From Trochalopteron elliotii (Eukaryota > Chordata > Aves > Passeriformes > Leiothrichidae), in the NCBI GenBank assembly GCA_024734555.1, contig JANPWX010000055.1, forward strand, positions 300,868 to 364,867: a stretch of 64,000 bases of DNA, read 5' to 3'. Positions 1 through 13,625 of the stretch are shown here, in pieces; position 1 is the first letter of the stretch, and each line of letters opens with the position of its first letter. The position numbers and the translations under genes were made by a program. Under the pieces are notes generated by a model. It searched no databases. It was not told the DNA's origin and saw only the letters and a program-made list of their open reading frames with translations.

Positions 1-1894
1 TTACTCTGGTGGCACCATGGTGCTGATGACCATCTGAAACCCAGAAATATTTCCCTTTAGGAGATGCCTCTTGATTTCCTCTTGCTGGTGGTGCTAGACT
101 CAGCAGCAGCCAAGGACCAGTAAGTGCAGATGGGCAAGAGGGCTGCAAATGCCCCAGGTCAGGCTGCTCTGCCTTCTGAGCATCCTCACAGTATGGGGAG
201 TTATTGCCACATTAGTCTATTTTAATAATAATCTATTACACTTCAAACATATGAAATAAAGCAGGGCACTGAACATCAATCTGCCTGAATAAGGACTTTA
301 TGTTTGGGGGTTTTTTTAAGAAATCCCTGGACATCAATGGGCAAAGTGAGGGAGTCAGATGCTACAAAGAGAAGACAAGAGAGGGGGCCCAGCTCCAGAC
401 CCCCTCTCAGCCCTGCAAGGGGCAGTCCAGGACAGCTGGCACTAATTGGCACTTTCCTTGGCGGCAGATGAAGTGTGGAGGAGACAATGGGGCCTGGGCT
501 GGCTCCTCGTGCCTGGAGGTGATCCCCAGCACTGAGACCAAAGCTCACTGAGGGCACAGCGAGGAGAAGCTGCAGTGCCTACTCTGCTCAGGGAAGAAAA
601 AACTAAATTTGGAGTGTCAATCCATGTGCACAGGAGGTGTGCCCACCACCAGGACACATCATGGAAAGCCCACAGGCACACGTGAAGAGACAGCAGGGCT
701 CACTGCTGACCACTGAGCACTGGTGTGGCAAAGCCTGTGGTCACCTTGGCTGGCCATGAGCAGCTGGTCAAGCCTGTGACTCCCAGTGAAACACTCAGCA
801 ATCAGGCTTCCTGCAGGATCCCATGCTGGGAACTCACAGCAGGAGGGGAAAGGCTTATGAAAAGCTCTGTGCTCTGGTGGTGTTGCTTCATCCAGAGCTG
901 GGAAGAAATGTAAAGCCATGATACCTGGAACATGAACAGGCGGCTAGAAAGGACAGGCAAGAGCAGGAAGCTTCTTCATAACAGGACATCACTTGGCAAG
1001 GAGGGATAAAGGAAAAATAACTTTTTTTTAAGAAATGAAATTATCATGTAACTTCTGGATTGAGTTATAATGGGGATTTTTGTGTGTATGAGCAGTAATT
1101 CCATCAGCACCATGCGTTTTTTTGGTGAAAAGTATATTCATTATCTTAGACATCTATTGGCAGCTCAGGGGCACTGTTTCCTTTTGAACTTTGTGAACAA
1201 ATTCAAACGGGGAGGGGGAGAAAAACCATCCCCACTTTCCAAAAAGTTCTCCATGGCCAAAAGGACCCTGAGCTTGAGCTGCACTGAGGCTCTGAGCCAG
1301 TTGCAGCAGCATCCCAGCAGTGTGACATCTGAACTCCTGTGTTTAGGATTACTACTCAGGTTCTCCAAAACGAAAGATACTTTTTAAATTATTTCATGAA
1401 ATTCAAGCCAAGTAAACGCGATGATGATCTCCTTGTTTGTCCCCTGGAGTGGGAACACACAGTTTAGGCTTCAGTGCCTTCCCTCGTCCCTCAGCACAAA
1501 CAGGAGAAGCAGCTGAAGGACTTGGAAGCTGCAAGGGTGAAGCGGAGCTCTCAGGCAGTAACCAGAGCTGAGCTGAGGGAAAACAGCTGCGAGCTGGACA
1601 CCAGCAGCATCCAGTGCTGTCCTCAGGGAGTGGTGGGAGGGGTGGTCTTTCACCTCAGGAGGTCCTGGGCCCTGCCGGAGCCGGGATTTGCCCCCCTCCA
1701 GCACCGCCCGGTGTGGCTGTGCAGTTCTGCTGCGGCTGGAGAGAACAGCCTCGAGGGGAAGAGGAGGTGGGGAAGGAAGGAGAGGAGCTCGGCAGCCCAG
1801 CAGGATAACGAGCTCACAGAATGCAAATGCACGCTTGAGCTGGAGCTGCCACAGCCGCGGCCGCCTGGCAGCGCCCAGACACAGACATGTGGAG
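1..1894. other. intergenic, no gene recognised
   Basis: No exon or repeat is recognised here. All open frames are short and have no familiar protein motif. By mammalian gene order this side of SSPN should lead to the 3' end of ITPR2, but I see no piece resembling the conserved ITPR C-terminal region on the plus strand. Confidence 0.5.
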
Positions 1895-2565
1895 TCATAG
1901 AATCATCGAATAATTCGGGGTGGGAGGCAGCTTTAAAGGTCATCCAGCCCAACCTCCCTGCAATGAGCAGAGACATCTTCAACCAGATCAGGTTGCTCAG
2001 GGCCCCGTCCAACCTGACCTTGAATGTTTCTGAGGGTGGGGCATCCACCGCCTCTTCGGGTACCTTATTCCTACGTAAAACACCCTCATTGTGAAATACT
2101 TCTTTATATCTCATCTAAATTGACCCTCTTTTAGTTTAAAACCATTACCCCTTGTCCTATTGCTACAGGTCCTGCTAAAAGTCTGCCCCTATCTTTCTTA
2201 TTAAGCCCGCTTTAAATGCTGAAAAAGCAGGAATGAGGTTTCCCCAAAGCCTTCTCCTCTCCAGGCTGAACAATCCCAATTCCCTCAGCCTTTCCTCCCA
2301 GCAGAGCTGCTCCATCCCTCTGATGCCCCTGGTGTCCCTGCTCTGGCCTGGCTCCAGCAGCTCCCTGTCCTTCCTGTGCTGGGCCCAGGGCTGGATGCAG
2401 AACTCCCTGCAGGGGGGTCTCAGCAGAGGGGGCAGAGGGGCAGAATCCCCCCTCCCCTGCTGCCCTGGGGCTCTGGGTGCAGCCCAGCACAGGGGGGGTT
2501 TGGGGGCCAGTGCACACTGCTGGCCCATCCAGACCCAGAAGCTGATGTCCAGCTGGCACTCACAC
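1895..2565 (-). mobile_element. CR1 LINE, 3' end, 5'-truncated
   Basis: Read on the minus strand, this is the 3' part of an avian CR1 retroposon. The element ends at 1895 with the typical tail, seen on the plus strand as tcatagaatcatcgaa. Just before it is the familiar end of CR1 ORF2: minus-strand residues such as ETFKVRLDGALSNLIWLKM and LLIAG, and upstream RRNKVPEEAVDAP. The further part, on the plus strand up to about 2560, carries the usual segment reading 'ctccaggctgaacaatccc' and 'cagagctgctccatccctc'. The copy is truncated at its 5' side, as most CR1 copies are, and lacks the catalytic reverse-transcriptase region. It is dead, but among the better preserved CR1 pieces here. The outer boundary is approximate. 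Confidence 0.93.
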
Positions 2566-5500
2566 ATCTTTGCACCTCCCTTTGCAGGCTGGAGAAAGGA
2601 TTTTTGGCAATTTCATGACTGATGTGTGTCTGCAGGGTACAGCCCAGACCAGCCCAGCAGCAGGATCTGGCCTGGGCTACACTCAGCTTTGCATTGAACT
2701 CTTGTTTCCACCCCTCTGTACCGATTTTGGCATCTCTGGGGATTTTCCTGTAATAATCCTGTCTGTGCCATTGATTTAGACAATAGTAATTGAGCTTCAA
2801 ACTTAATTACAGTATGGGAACAAGGTGTCACTTGATTGAAGACACTTCTTGATTATTTATTGAAATAAATAATCTTACCTGACTTTGCAACTTGACGTGA
2901 AGGGACTAGACATTGGGATATCTTTTATGGCTGTGTTTATATCCTTTCTGTCAGGTGCAGCACTTCAATATAATACCAAGCCCTGGCTTCCAAAATGCTC
3001 CCAGAGATTCTCCTTTCTCTCAACTTCCATTAGTGGTAAGTTTAGAGAAAGAAGAGATCAGAGAGGGATTCTCTGTGATCCCTCATTTCAAGTCCTTCCT
3101 AAATCCCACCCAGCTGATCCTGCTGCCAGGCTGCCCTCTTCCACTGAGACCAGGGGACCCTGACCACGCAGGATTTGCTGTGGCTGCAGAGTCATGCCCT
3201 GGGCAAGAAATGTCTCAAATTAAAGGACTGATAGCATGAGACAAGGGGTTTGAGCCATTGCTTTTACATGGATGTTTGGGCCTTCCAAACAGGCATTGTG
3301 TCCACAAGCTCATCCTGGGAAACTGAAGATGCTCTGAGGCTCAGCCTGTAGTTAAAGGAACTCATTTGCTTCTCCAAAAAAGTATTGAGCAGCATCACTT
3401 ATTCCAGAGCTCTTTGCCTGGAATTCCTCTGTGGGACCATATCACCTCTAAGAAGCAATTCATTCCCTCCAGCCTTTACAGTTACCCTCTGTAATGATCA
3501 ATGTCTTGGGCATTTGATTTGAGAATAATTGTTTTTAGAGAGCAGCTCTTCCCTGATGTGACTTCACAATCTGAAATCTATCCTTTGCCAGCTGTTCCAA
3601 GCCCCAAAAAATGCATCTGGACCCACAGAAAGTTGAGCTCCAGGTTCAAAACACAAACCTGGTTCTCACCTGCCAGTAGGCTGAGACCACCTCAGACTTC
3701 AGAAAAACTTGAATTTCTGCCAAAATTCATAATCAATGCCCATTTATATTTTGCTGGAGATGCTTTCTACCAGAAATCCTGGGTTTATGAATAGAGACAT
3801 AAATTTTATTTTATAATCCCAACCTGGTGATTTTTTTTTGTACCCACTTAGTTATGGGTGAATCACACACCTTTGCTGATGCACTCACACCACTTTCCTC
3901 ACAGATATATCAGCTGTAGGTGTGTCAAAGAGAGAAAACCTTCTCTTGCTGCTACCTGAGCCTGAAGCACAGTACATTTCAGTTCTCCTGCTTATGTTCC
4001 AGTGAATTCTACTCTCAAAATGGAAATGTGGGAGTCCTGGTTCCTGCCTGCCATGTTACAATGTGCAGAAAAGTTACAAGAGTGGGATGGACAACCTGGG
4101 AGTGTCTCAGTGACCCTCATCCTGCTCCTGTCCACCAAGGCAAGGGCTGTGTGAGCAAAGCTGTGTCCATCCATGGTTATACCATCTCCTCTTCCTACAA
4201 ACTCAAACATGACCTCAGATCCCAGCTTTCCTCCTGCTGTCCTCTTTGTTATTGCCTTTTGGGTCTGGGTGAGTGTTCAAAGAACATCCTCTCTTGTTCT
4301 TCCAAGGGGCCAAACATTTTAAAGTTTTATGCAGGCAAAGTTTTCCTGTCACATTCATGAACTGAGGCAAACAGACAAGCCTTATGAAGAAGGACCAGGA
4401 TGGTTTCTGTCCCATTAAGGGAATTTATGAGAAACTCAGTACGGTTTTAGGGAAAAAAAAAGATATTTGCTGAGATGATGGACGTCTGTTGAATATTAAT
4501 CTTTTCTGGGTATATCGCATGCTTTCTTAAAGAAAGCCTAAATTATTCAGGAGTATTTGCATGCTGAGATATGGCAAATTTACAGGCAGTACAAATCAGA
4601 CTTTTGCATCTTAATATGAAGGGAAAGCAAGTCCCAAATTTGGCTTCTAAATACTTTATTGGCCATCTCCTGCTAAGTAAAATAATTACCTGCTCATTAA
4701 GACGCAGCATATATCATTCTGGAACAATGGCCACTTTAACCCTTATACACAGCATCGGCAGAAAAACTGTGAGATGCCACAAATCCATGTTTTAGGTTAT
4801 TCTTTTCATCCATTTGCTCTTTTACAGGATGGCAGTGGCAGGAATGTCACCGGTGACAAACAGCAGGCACGCAGCAGCCTCTGTCTCAGGGAGGTGACAA
4901 TCCCTTGGGGTTGGGGAGGTTAGTGGTGACCAGGGATGCCCTGGGGGGTGTCCCCCACTTTGTCTCCCTCTGTCCAGGACAGTGATGTCATCCCCTAGGC
5001 TGTGCTGGCCCCTGTCCCCAGTGCCACCGTGGTGCTCACGGGGAAGCGCCAGCCTTATTTATGTAACAGCTGCTGTTTTTAGGTGCTGTCACTCACACGT
5101 TCACTGGAAAACATGGTACTTGAAGAGCTGCTACACTAGTACAGCATATGCCGGAGGCACAACTATATATATATTAAAAAAAAAAAAAAATCCTTGTAAA
5201 AAAAGAATTAGAGCAGGATTATCACAGTGTGTCAGCCTCCCATCCGCAGCTCAGCCAGTGCAGCGCCTCACCCAGGGTCACATTTTGGAAATGCTGTGCT
5301 GCCTGGGTTTAAAGCCTTTGTGGATGGAATTGATTTTATTTTATTCCTTTGGTCAGGATCACAGGCGATGCTCTTAGGTGATCCAAATTCCTGTTTTTGT
5401 TGGCAGCTCTAGGCTGGTGCCGGTGGTCTCGTGTGGAGGAAGGAGCTGGGACTCAGCAGTCAGGCAAAATCAGCCCCTGTCAGGCTGGGGCTGAGGGCAA

Positions 5501-6140
5501 TCTGCCCTCCTCTGCTGCCCTCCACCTGCCTCAGGGTCACAGGTTTCTCCCCACATCAGTGCAGGGAAGAAATACTCTCAGGTGTACATGCACAGGTTTG
5601 AAATGCATGTGATGCATTCTGACTGAAATCCAGCAGTGCCGATTCTGAATGGAGATATCCACAATTATTTCCATCAAAAGTTCTGCTCATGCAGTTGTAA
5701 ACTGTGATGCAAAAACAGAGCTGCTGCTGGAAAATGTCCCCTCAGACCAGGACAGTGCATGACCTCCATGGATCTGAAGTCTTTCATTGACAGTGGCTTA
5801 TCATCAGAGCTTATCCTTCAGATTCCCATTGCTCGTTGCTAAAAGCAGATCTCTGCTATAATTTAAGGTTATTTTAAAGGAGATACACCAATTTTCCTCT
5901 GTCTCCCGGTTTGTAGAGGTGAATGTGTGTAGGCACCCTGTGCTTCCTGGATGCCTGGAAACCTCCCTGCTGGCTCCAGGGGACTCTGGATTTGGCTCTC
6001 CCAGTAAACTGTCCTCCATGTCCTAACCAGCATCTCATGTTCCCCACCATTTCTTTTCCATCACGCCCACATTTAATACACACCCATGAGCAGCTGAGTG
6101 TGAAAGAAGGGAGAAGCCTGAAAGAAATTAAGGAAATCAA
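2566..6140. other. intergenic, no gene recognised
   Basis: I see only AT-rich intergenic sequence and a short TA/poly-A tract near 5164. No coding exon, RNA gene or classifiable retroposon is supported. Confidence 0.5.
5164..5190. repeat. (TA)n followed by poly-A tract
   Basis: A short TA run is followed directly by about fifteen A residues. It is a simple-sequence tract with no evidence of function. Confidence 0.9.
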
Positions 6141-6445
6141 TTGAATAGAGTAGAATAGAACAGAACACAATATTTTACTTGGAAGGGACCTACCATGGTC
6201 ATCCAGCCCAACAGCCTGAGCACTTCAGGGCTGACCAAAGGTTGAGGAATGTTGTAAAGGGCATTGTCCAAATGCCTCTCAAACACACCCGGGGCACTGA
6301 CCACCCCTTTAGGAAGTCTACTCCAATGTTTCCCCACCCTCTTGGTAAAGAAATACTTCCTAATGTCCAGTCTAAACCTCTTCTGCACAGCTTTGAACCA
6401 TTCCCATGCATCCTGTCCTTGGATAACAGGGAGAAGAAATAATCA
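6141..6445 (-). mobile_element. CR1 LINE, 3' end (second subfamily)
   Basis: This is a minus-strand CR1 tail of a different subfamily from the copy at 1895. The minus-strand frame reads RFRLDIRKYFFTKRVGKHW, then SRLPKGVVSAP, FERHLDNALYN and LLGWMTMVGPFQVKYC, which is the known C-terminal end of CR1 ORF2. On the plus strand the element begins with a degenerate tail of the gaatagagtagaatagaaca type. Similarity fades past about 6445. The 5' truncation is typical of CR1 insertion. The copy is not active. Confidence 0.92.
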
Positions 6446-7078
6446 AGCCCTCTTGCATGGGAGGAGATGACAGATGGATGCTTGGTGGTCTCTGTGTACC
6501 TGTGTGATGGCCATATCTTCTCCCAGCTTTGCCAGCTGCAGGTCTCTGTGTTCACAGATGTGGGAGGAGGATGCAAAGGGTGTGATGGATGGTACAAAAT
6601 ATCAAGGATCTGCCATGTGTCCTGCTTCCTGCCTGGACCAGAGCAGCCAGGAGGGAATCCACCTAATGAGACACTTCAGCTATTGCATGGAGCAACCAAG
6701 AAGCCTCAGCCCCACACCTCTTCTGCATGCTTCAGTCCCTCCTCAGTGTGTCTGGCCGGGCTGGTGTCAGTCAGAATGTCTCCCCTGAAACCTGCAGTGA
6801 CCTGCAGCCCCTGTGAATTTGACGCGGCGCGCCGGCTCGCAGCTCACCCAGCTGTGTTTGATTTACATCTGGAGCCACTTGGAAGCTCACGTCAGAGGAA
6901 GGAAGGGGCAGAAGCGGCGCGGGAGGGACGCCGTGAAAAATGCCCTCTGCTGGAAGGAGCCAAGCCCCACGGAAGGCAATCGCCTGGGAGAGGAGTCAGG
7001 CACTGATTTTCTCTTCCCCTTGCCCTGACGATGCCAGGCCTCCTGCAAGTACTGATTATGATGATTACAGTGTTTCTG

Positions 7079-7110
7079 GTGTGTGTGTGTGTGTTTGTGC
7101 ACACGTGTGC
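7079..7110. repeat. (GT)n microsatellite
   Basis: A GT dinucleotide run with slight interruptions ends in an alternating CACGTG-containing stretch. It is a simple repeat. Confidence 0.92.
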
Positions 7111-10100
7111 AGCGGTTTCTTGCTAAACCCCACTCGGTTGGACGCTGCCAGATGGTACAAAAGCTTACCGGAATTTCATTTTCAAATAAACCACAGACTT
7201 GGATGAGCTAATGTTGTTCCACATAGAAAGCCACGAAATTCAACAAAGTGATGTTGTTTCAAGACGAGGACATGTCAAGTGAGGGAACCATCCGGTCGGC
7301 TCTGAAAGAGCTACACACTTCCCCCCATGATTTTGGAGTCTGTTTATGTACAGATGCCAGGCATGGGCACTGCAGCTCAGCTTAAACCTCTCCCCACAGC
7401 TGATGCCTGTGGAGCAGAGCCTTGGCAGGAGTGGTGCAGCAACCACATCTGCTCATAAGCCTTCCTGTTTTGTTTTAACCACTGCTGGAAGGCTGGCGGC
7501 CCCGAGGAATCTCTTTTTCCACAAGGACAGGTACACCAGGACTGCTGGGGGATTGGCTCCACACAGATACTCTCACTGTCACCAGGTGACCTCCCATGAT
7601 ACTCAGCTCCTCCAAGCCCAGAGGCTTGGGGGTGTCCTGGGAACCAACCTGGGACCAGTTGTTCAATGGATATGTAGCTCTGTGCTTGCACAGCTTTGCC
7701 AGGAATGCTGGCTCTGGGTGCGCTGAGGATGAGTGACTTGGACACCGAGGGATAAAGCAGCAAAAGAACTTCAGCACTGCAGCAATTCCTACATCCAAAA
7801 GCTCATCTCCAGAGGTCCTCTCTCCCTCCTGTACCTCCAGGGTGAGAGTCACGAATCTGGCAGCAACAGAGGCTGATCAGGGCAAGGATTCAAGTCAGCC
7901 AGAGGAAGAGAGCCCTGCTCAAAGACCCACCTCTGCCTGCAGTACTGCCCTGAGCTGTCTGGCAGAACCCAGGTACGTAGTTTCTGTGCATTTAGTCCCA
8001 GACAGCCTAATGCTGGCATGAATAGTGCTGTGATTTAATAACAAATTGGCAAAAGCCTTCCCTCCCCAGCGAGAGCCACCTCCAGCCTGTGGCCAGCGAA
8101 TTAGGTCTTGGCCTGGCTTGAGGATGTGTGGCTGGGGAAAGTGAGCCTGGTGCTGGGGGCCAGCAGCCACAGCACAGCCTCCCACGGGATTCTGGCACAG
8201 GGCAAGCCTGCAAAAAGGCTTCAGTGTTGTGACAGTGAGAGTTTGCAGCTCCCAGGCTGGAGGACCCAAAAGCACAGCGCTAAGAGGGGCAGGTCCCCAG
8301 CTCAGGAGAGGCAAATAGAGTCGCCACCACTGCCCTGAGGAGACTCACTAATGGTGGTGGCATTTTTCCAAGTCCCAGCACTGCAAGAAGCACCTACAGC
8401 CACATTTGCCACAGTTAAGATTTAGTTTCCATTTTAAAATGCATTTACTATTGATGTCCTGCTGTGGAGACTTGAGCGAGCACCGGCTGAGCTGATGGAT
8501 GCTGCACCTCTGCCTTGGGCTGAGGGTCCCTCTCTGGCTGCTTCTCCTGCCTGTTTTCAGCTGTTGCCATGCTACCTGTTTATTTCAGCCTGTTGTTTCC
8601 AGGGATGTGGCCTTCCTGCTCCTGAGGAAGGATCCAAACTTCAGCAGAGAGAGCAAAGACATATAGTAAAGGCATTTTTTTCCTTCTTAAACTCTCAGAC
8701 CTGCAGGATGAATTTTGTTTCAATTGCATCTTTATAAATAACTTTCTATTTCACACTCACCTGTTCATTTTCTGTCCTAGTTAGAATCAATATCACTGAT
8801 AATTGTCTGTCAGAGCATTTATACATCACTGGAAGGTGACTAACAAGGGAAAGTCTTTTTCTTTATCTGTATTTTTTTCAGACCACTTTCAGTGAATTAA
8901 CCAGCAAGAGATGGCAGATTGTTGTAGACTAGGTCCTAGTTTTTACCCACAAATAAATGAATTCTCAGAAGGAGAAGCAATCAGAGCCTTCCTGGTAGCT
9001 GACAGCCCCAGCAGGAGGGTCATCCCGTGGAGATGTGACCTCTCTTCCTGAACCCTCCTGCCTGATGGACATCTGTGTTGCATCCCTGGCTGCCCTCGGA
9101 CTCCTGCTTGTGCCTCCACCACCAGCCCTGCTCTCAGCAACTGGCCTCCCCACGGATGTTCTTCTTCCCTCCTCATCCTCCACCTAGCATGAGTATTTTT
9201 GTGGTGAGTTTCTTATTTGACCCCTAATCTATGTTTGGAAAGTTTTCTTAATCAGTCAAAGTGACTTTGGCTGGACCTGCTGTTAAAAGGATGAATGAAT
9301 ACCTCAGGACAAAATGTGCATTTTACTGGTGAGCTGTTCCTATATCTCCTTTTATTTCTTCCACCTTCCTCTTGCACTGGTGCAAAACAACCTTGTGAGC
9401 TCCTTCTTAGCTAGAAGCAGCCAATTTATTCCTCATTTGTACAGCACCAAGTGCTCTGGAGCCACCATCCACTGTGGCACATTGTTTTTTATAGCACGTG
9501 AGCTGCACACACCTCAGATATTAACACAAACCTCTTTAATATTAACACACACAAACCTTCACCAATAAATCCTTTTGGTGAAGCTTCTCTGAGCAGCTCC
9601 ATGGGGTTGCTCAAGGGAGAGAATGAGCCAAGCTTGCTCTGGAGGCTGAAGAGCAGCAGCTGATGTTCAGCACCACACAGGTGAGATGAGGGTGAGCCCT
9701 CCCCTGCTCACCTGGAGGACAGAGCAGTGCTGGTGGCCCCTGTGGCCTCTCCCCAGGATACTCAGGACAAGCCCTTTGCCCAGCCCTGTCCTGCTGGTGC
9801 CAGCCTGCCAGGACCCTGGGGCAGGAGGTTGGCCTCCATTTGCTCCATTCCTGGTTCTCTGCGTGGCCCTGGTGGCAGCTGGTGATGACAGATGAGCTGC
9901 AGGTCCCTCGTGTCCCCTGTCACCCTTCGTGGGGAGCACAGCCTTGCGCAAGGCCAGCGGTTGCGTGATGCTGGGCAGCAAATAAATCATAAGAAATTCA
10001 TCTATGGGGAATTTATTCCTCTATGAGGAATTTCTCCCTCTCCCTTCTTTGCAGAGCTACCGGGACCCTGTCCAACAAAACAGCAACATCTTTGGAAGCA

Positions 10101-13100
10101 GAGGCAGTGATTTACGGTGGTGTAAATCAGAAATGCTGCCCCAAGCCCAGCGGGTTTGCCCCGCATGATTCACACTCTTGTTTGCAAACATGAAAACCAC
10201 CGTGCCTGGCCAAAAGGTTTGCAGCCTGGGGAGGGAAAAGGCTGAGAGCAGGAGCACAGAGATGCCATGGCTCTCTGGGGCCATGCTGGAGGTCAGTAGC
10301 AGAGCTGGGTTTGTGCCTCCCATATTTGTGCTCTGCTGTTAGCACACATGGAATTGTGCTGCCAGCTTCCAAACGACCCAAAGGACAGCTGGTGGTACCA
10401 AGCTGTGACAGCCTGCTTGGGGGGGTGACAGCCCCCAGCAGGGGCATTTGTCAAGTCTGAGAGCTTGGTTCATGATGGGAAAATCATTACCCCTCTTTCC
10501 TCTCCTCTCTCCAAGTGTTTTGGGGCTGGTTTTCCCACAAGAGCTTTGCCTCCTGTGGTGCACAGAGCCACATAGGCCATTTACTCTGTGTGTGGAAGGG
10601 AATAATCACCATGGAAATGAGTAGCTATCAGCAGTGAATCTTCTAATCCCACTGGATGAACTTCAGGCTCAATCCCAGAGAAGGTGGTCCTCCTGTCAGC
10701 ATCTGGTGGCACTGCTGAGTGCCAGCCTCTCCCAGCCACGGTGCTGCTTGTGAGGGTACAGCAAGGGCATCTTGGATAGAGGCTGTAGGAGGAGGGTATC
10801 TTAGAGGAGAAGGAAGAACAACATTTCTACTTTTTTCCTCCTTTTCCTTGCAGAATTTTTTCTTTTTTGCTTGCCCTAGTTGCTACAATTATCATAACAC
10901 ACATGGCCCACTAAATAGGGAAAAGCCCCACCAGTTTCAAGAAGAAAGTCTGGAAGATTGGGGCCATCCTGCTCCTTGCAGTTGACACAACCACGCTCAG
11001 GCTTTCACTGGAGCAGAAGGTGGGTTTGGGTGGTGTCTGTAGAGGCAGGGAGTGACATTTGGAGGAGGGCTGGATTCCATATGCTGGGCTGTGAGTCTTG
11101 GGGTTGTGCTGCCACAGCTTGCTCAGAGGATCCTGTGGGATGCACTGCGCTGCTGCCAGAGCCAGTGTGCCCAGAAGCCACACATTCTCACTGCTTGCAC
11201 AATGTCTTGGGGGGGTTTGCTTGGGCTCCTCAGCCCCCAGGGTGCTGTTTTGCACAAACACTCATACCCTTGTACTTGAGGGAGGTGGCCCCAGCCCCAT
11301 GGTGCCCCAGGGATGAGGAATGGCCACTCCCAAGTACCACACACACAGAAGTTCACTCTGGTCACCCAGAGGCTGATTCCATGATTCAAGGCAGGAGGGG
11401 ATGATTCATTGCTCTCAGCACCCAGCACAGTGTGGGTGGTTTGGTTTGTTTCTTAACTCCCCTCTGGGACACTTCCAGTGAGGGCATCCCTGGAAGGACA
11501 AGGTGCAGCTGATGGTGACAGGGCTTGCAGGAGGATGACACTCCTGGGAAGGTGAGCAGGGGCCCTCCAGCCAGCCAGGATGCCCAGGTGCATGGGGAAC
11601 TGCTGGGATGCAGCCCTGCCATGGTGCAGGGGAAAAACCTCTGCCAGCTGCCCCCACCACCTTCCACAGCCTTTGGCTGTCCCTGATAAAAATAGCCACT
11701 TGCCTCTGTACTGTGCATGCAGCAGGCAGCTGGGCACTGGGACTTTCTTTTTCAGCTGATTGCGTGGCATCTATTTTAGCAAGTAGCTGCTCTCGAGAGG
11801 TTTTGCTGATGGAAACACCTGCCCACTGCTGTGCTTGCCCCAGCCAGCCCCTGGGCTCTGCAGGCAGCTGGTGCTCCCACTGTGTCCCTGTCCTGCAGGG
11901 CTTCTGCCTCCCCACAAAGCTCATGGCCCGCAGTTGGTCACTAAATTTGTCATACCTCAAAACTGGGTCTCCATCACTGCAGGAGATCAGCTGAGCCCTC
12001 TGCCTTCTTGGTGAGCATTTCAACCAAAACTTATAAAAGTAGCTTTGGGAAAAGGGACCCACATTCTCCCACTGTCCTATGAAATGAATATGTTCAAACT
12101 AAAGTCCCAGGGCAGGCTTATGCCTTGCTTCAACTGTGTTGGTGCATTTAAAAGGAAGGTCCAGGAACTCCACAAAGGGGTCTCCAAGAAGGAGGTGTGT
12201 TGTGAAGGGACATAACACACCTTCTCAGGCCACTTCTTGTCTCTGGAAGCAGCAAAGGTGGTGGGGGAAAAATGATTCTGCCTTGGGAATGGCTCATGTC
12301 CAGCCTCCTTTCTCCACTGTGCCTTTGAGCTGCAGCCTGTGGTCCCACACAGCATTGCTTTTTCAGGAACAAGTGCTGATCATGGGAATGATGGAGCAGA
12401 CACTTCAGTGGGGGTTCTGTGCTGCAGCACACAAGGCAAGCCCCTGATCAGCCCTTAGCACAGGTAGGGAAGGAGATATGGGAGTTAAAGGTCTCTGATG
12501 CTTTTATTTTCAGAGGCAATCAGCAATTCTGTCTGCCTTCATTGTGGGTTCATCTTAGGGCAGCTTCAGCTGAGCTGGCTTGCAGGGGCTGTAGCTACCT
12601 CCTATTCTGGAAGTCAAGGCCTTTGGAGGCCTTTCAGGTGGGAAAAAAGGGAGTGGGTTGCTCTGCCGTTGCTGAAAACTGCAGCCCAGGAATGCAGCCA
12701 TGTGTGGTCCCCAGAGGCTCCCCAGGCTGCAGCCAGCCTCATCCTGCACTGCTGGCTCAGCAGCATCCCCCTGAAACCGAGGGCTGCCTAGGTCCAAGAG
12801 CAGTGATGGGACACAGTTCTTGCATTGCAGCTCTCCCTGTGTCCCCTGTGGATGCATTCGGGGTTGGGATGGGCTGGAATGGGTGGCTGCAAGGTGGAAC
12901 CCAGTGTAGGGAGGGCAGGCAAGGAGCTGAACAGCTGCTGCCTCCTTTTCCTCCTGCTGTGTGCTGCAGGAACCACCCTGAGAGGAGTCAAGGTCCTCCT
13001 GCTCCCACTCTCTTCAGGCCTGGAGTCTGGTGGAAAGAGTGAAAGAGGAGAGCAGATGAGTGCCTGTGGTACTTTCCATGGTCAGTAATTTTCTCATTCT

Positions 13101-13617
13101 TCTTTCACAAGCTCTCCCAAACCCTCTCTCACAGGATCTTCAGACAGAGGCTGGAGGACATCAAGCCATCCCTTTCATGGAGCCAGCAGCCTCCCTGTGG
13201 ACACAGGTCCTGCCTCTCACATAGCTGCATGAACATTGCTCTCTCCCTGGCAGCCTGCCCAGGCACTGCCACGGCTCAGGGGTGGCTCTGAGTCCTGAGG
13301 GCCTCAGCAGCAGACACCCACTGCACCCTCAGGTTTTTGGCATCCACCACAGCCCCCTGCACCCCGTGTCACCCACCCATTGCCAGCTGACATGCCACTC
13401 GCCCGAGACATGCCTGCCATAGCTGGTCTGCACCTTTTGCCTCTGAAAACAGAGCTGTGGGTGATGCTGGAAAGCAGTGAGGTGGAGGGAAGGGGTGCAG
13501 GACTCCAGTTTGCCTCTGGCTGTGTGTCCCTCTGGCCGTGTGTCCTGTGGCCAGGCGAGCTGTTTGCTTGTGCTGCTGCAGCCAGCCCTGGGATGGTGCA
13601 AACCAGCGGCTGCCAAT

Positions 13618-13625
13618 TGACGTCA
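13618..13625. promoter_or_regulatory. CRE consensus next to CCAAT
   Basis: A perfect palindromic TGACGTCA (CREB/ATF site) directly follows a CCAAT pentamer at 13613-13617. The pairing resembles promoter modules, but no transcript or CpG island is evident around it, so function is unproven. Confidence 0.25.

Noticed and set aside
60..120. Exon-like cassette: ttccctttag acceptor, an open 60-base stretch and a gtaagt donor, considered as an ITPR2 or non-coding RNA exon.
   Set aside because: The encoded residues do not resemble ITPR2, and a single short cassette with consensus sites is expected by chance.
1474..2114. Two overlapping long frames (plus 1474-2094, minus 2114-1650) that might suggest a gene.
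   Set aside because: The right part is CR1 ORF2 tail on the minus strand and its shadow; the left part has no recognisable coding signal.
11415..12062. 215-codon minus-strand frame.
   Set aside because: The protein looks random, with no known family, and the opposite strand is also open. Treated as chance.
12419..13042. 207-codon plus-strand frame.
   Set aside because: No recognisable motif, overlapping open frames on both strands in GC-rich DNA, no supporting splice structure.
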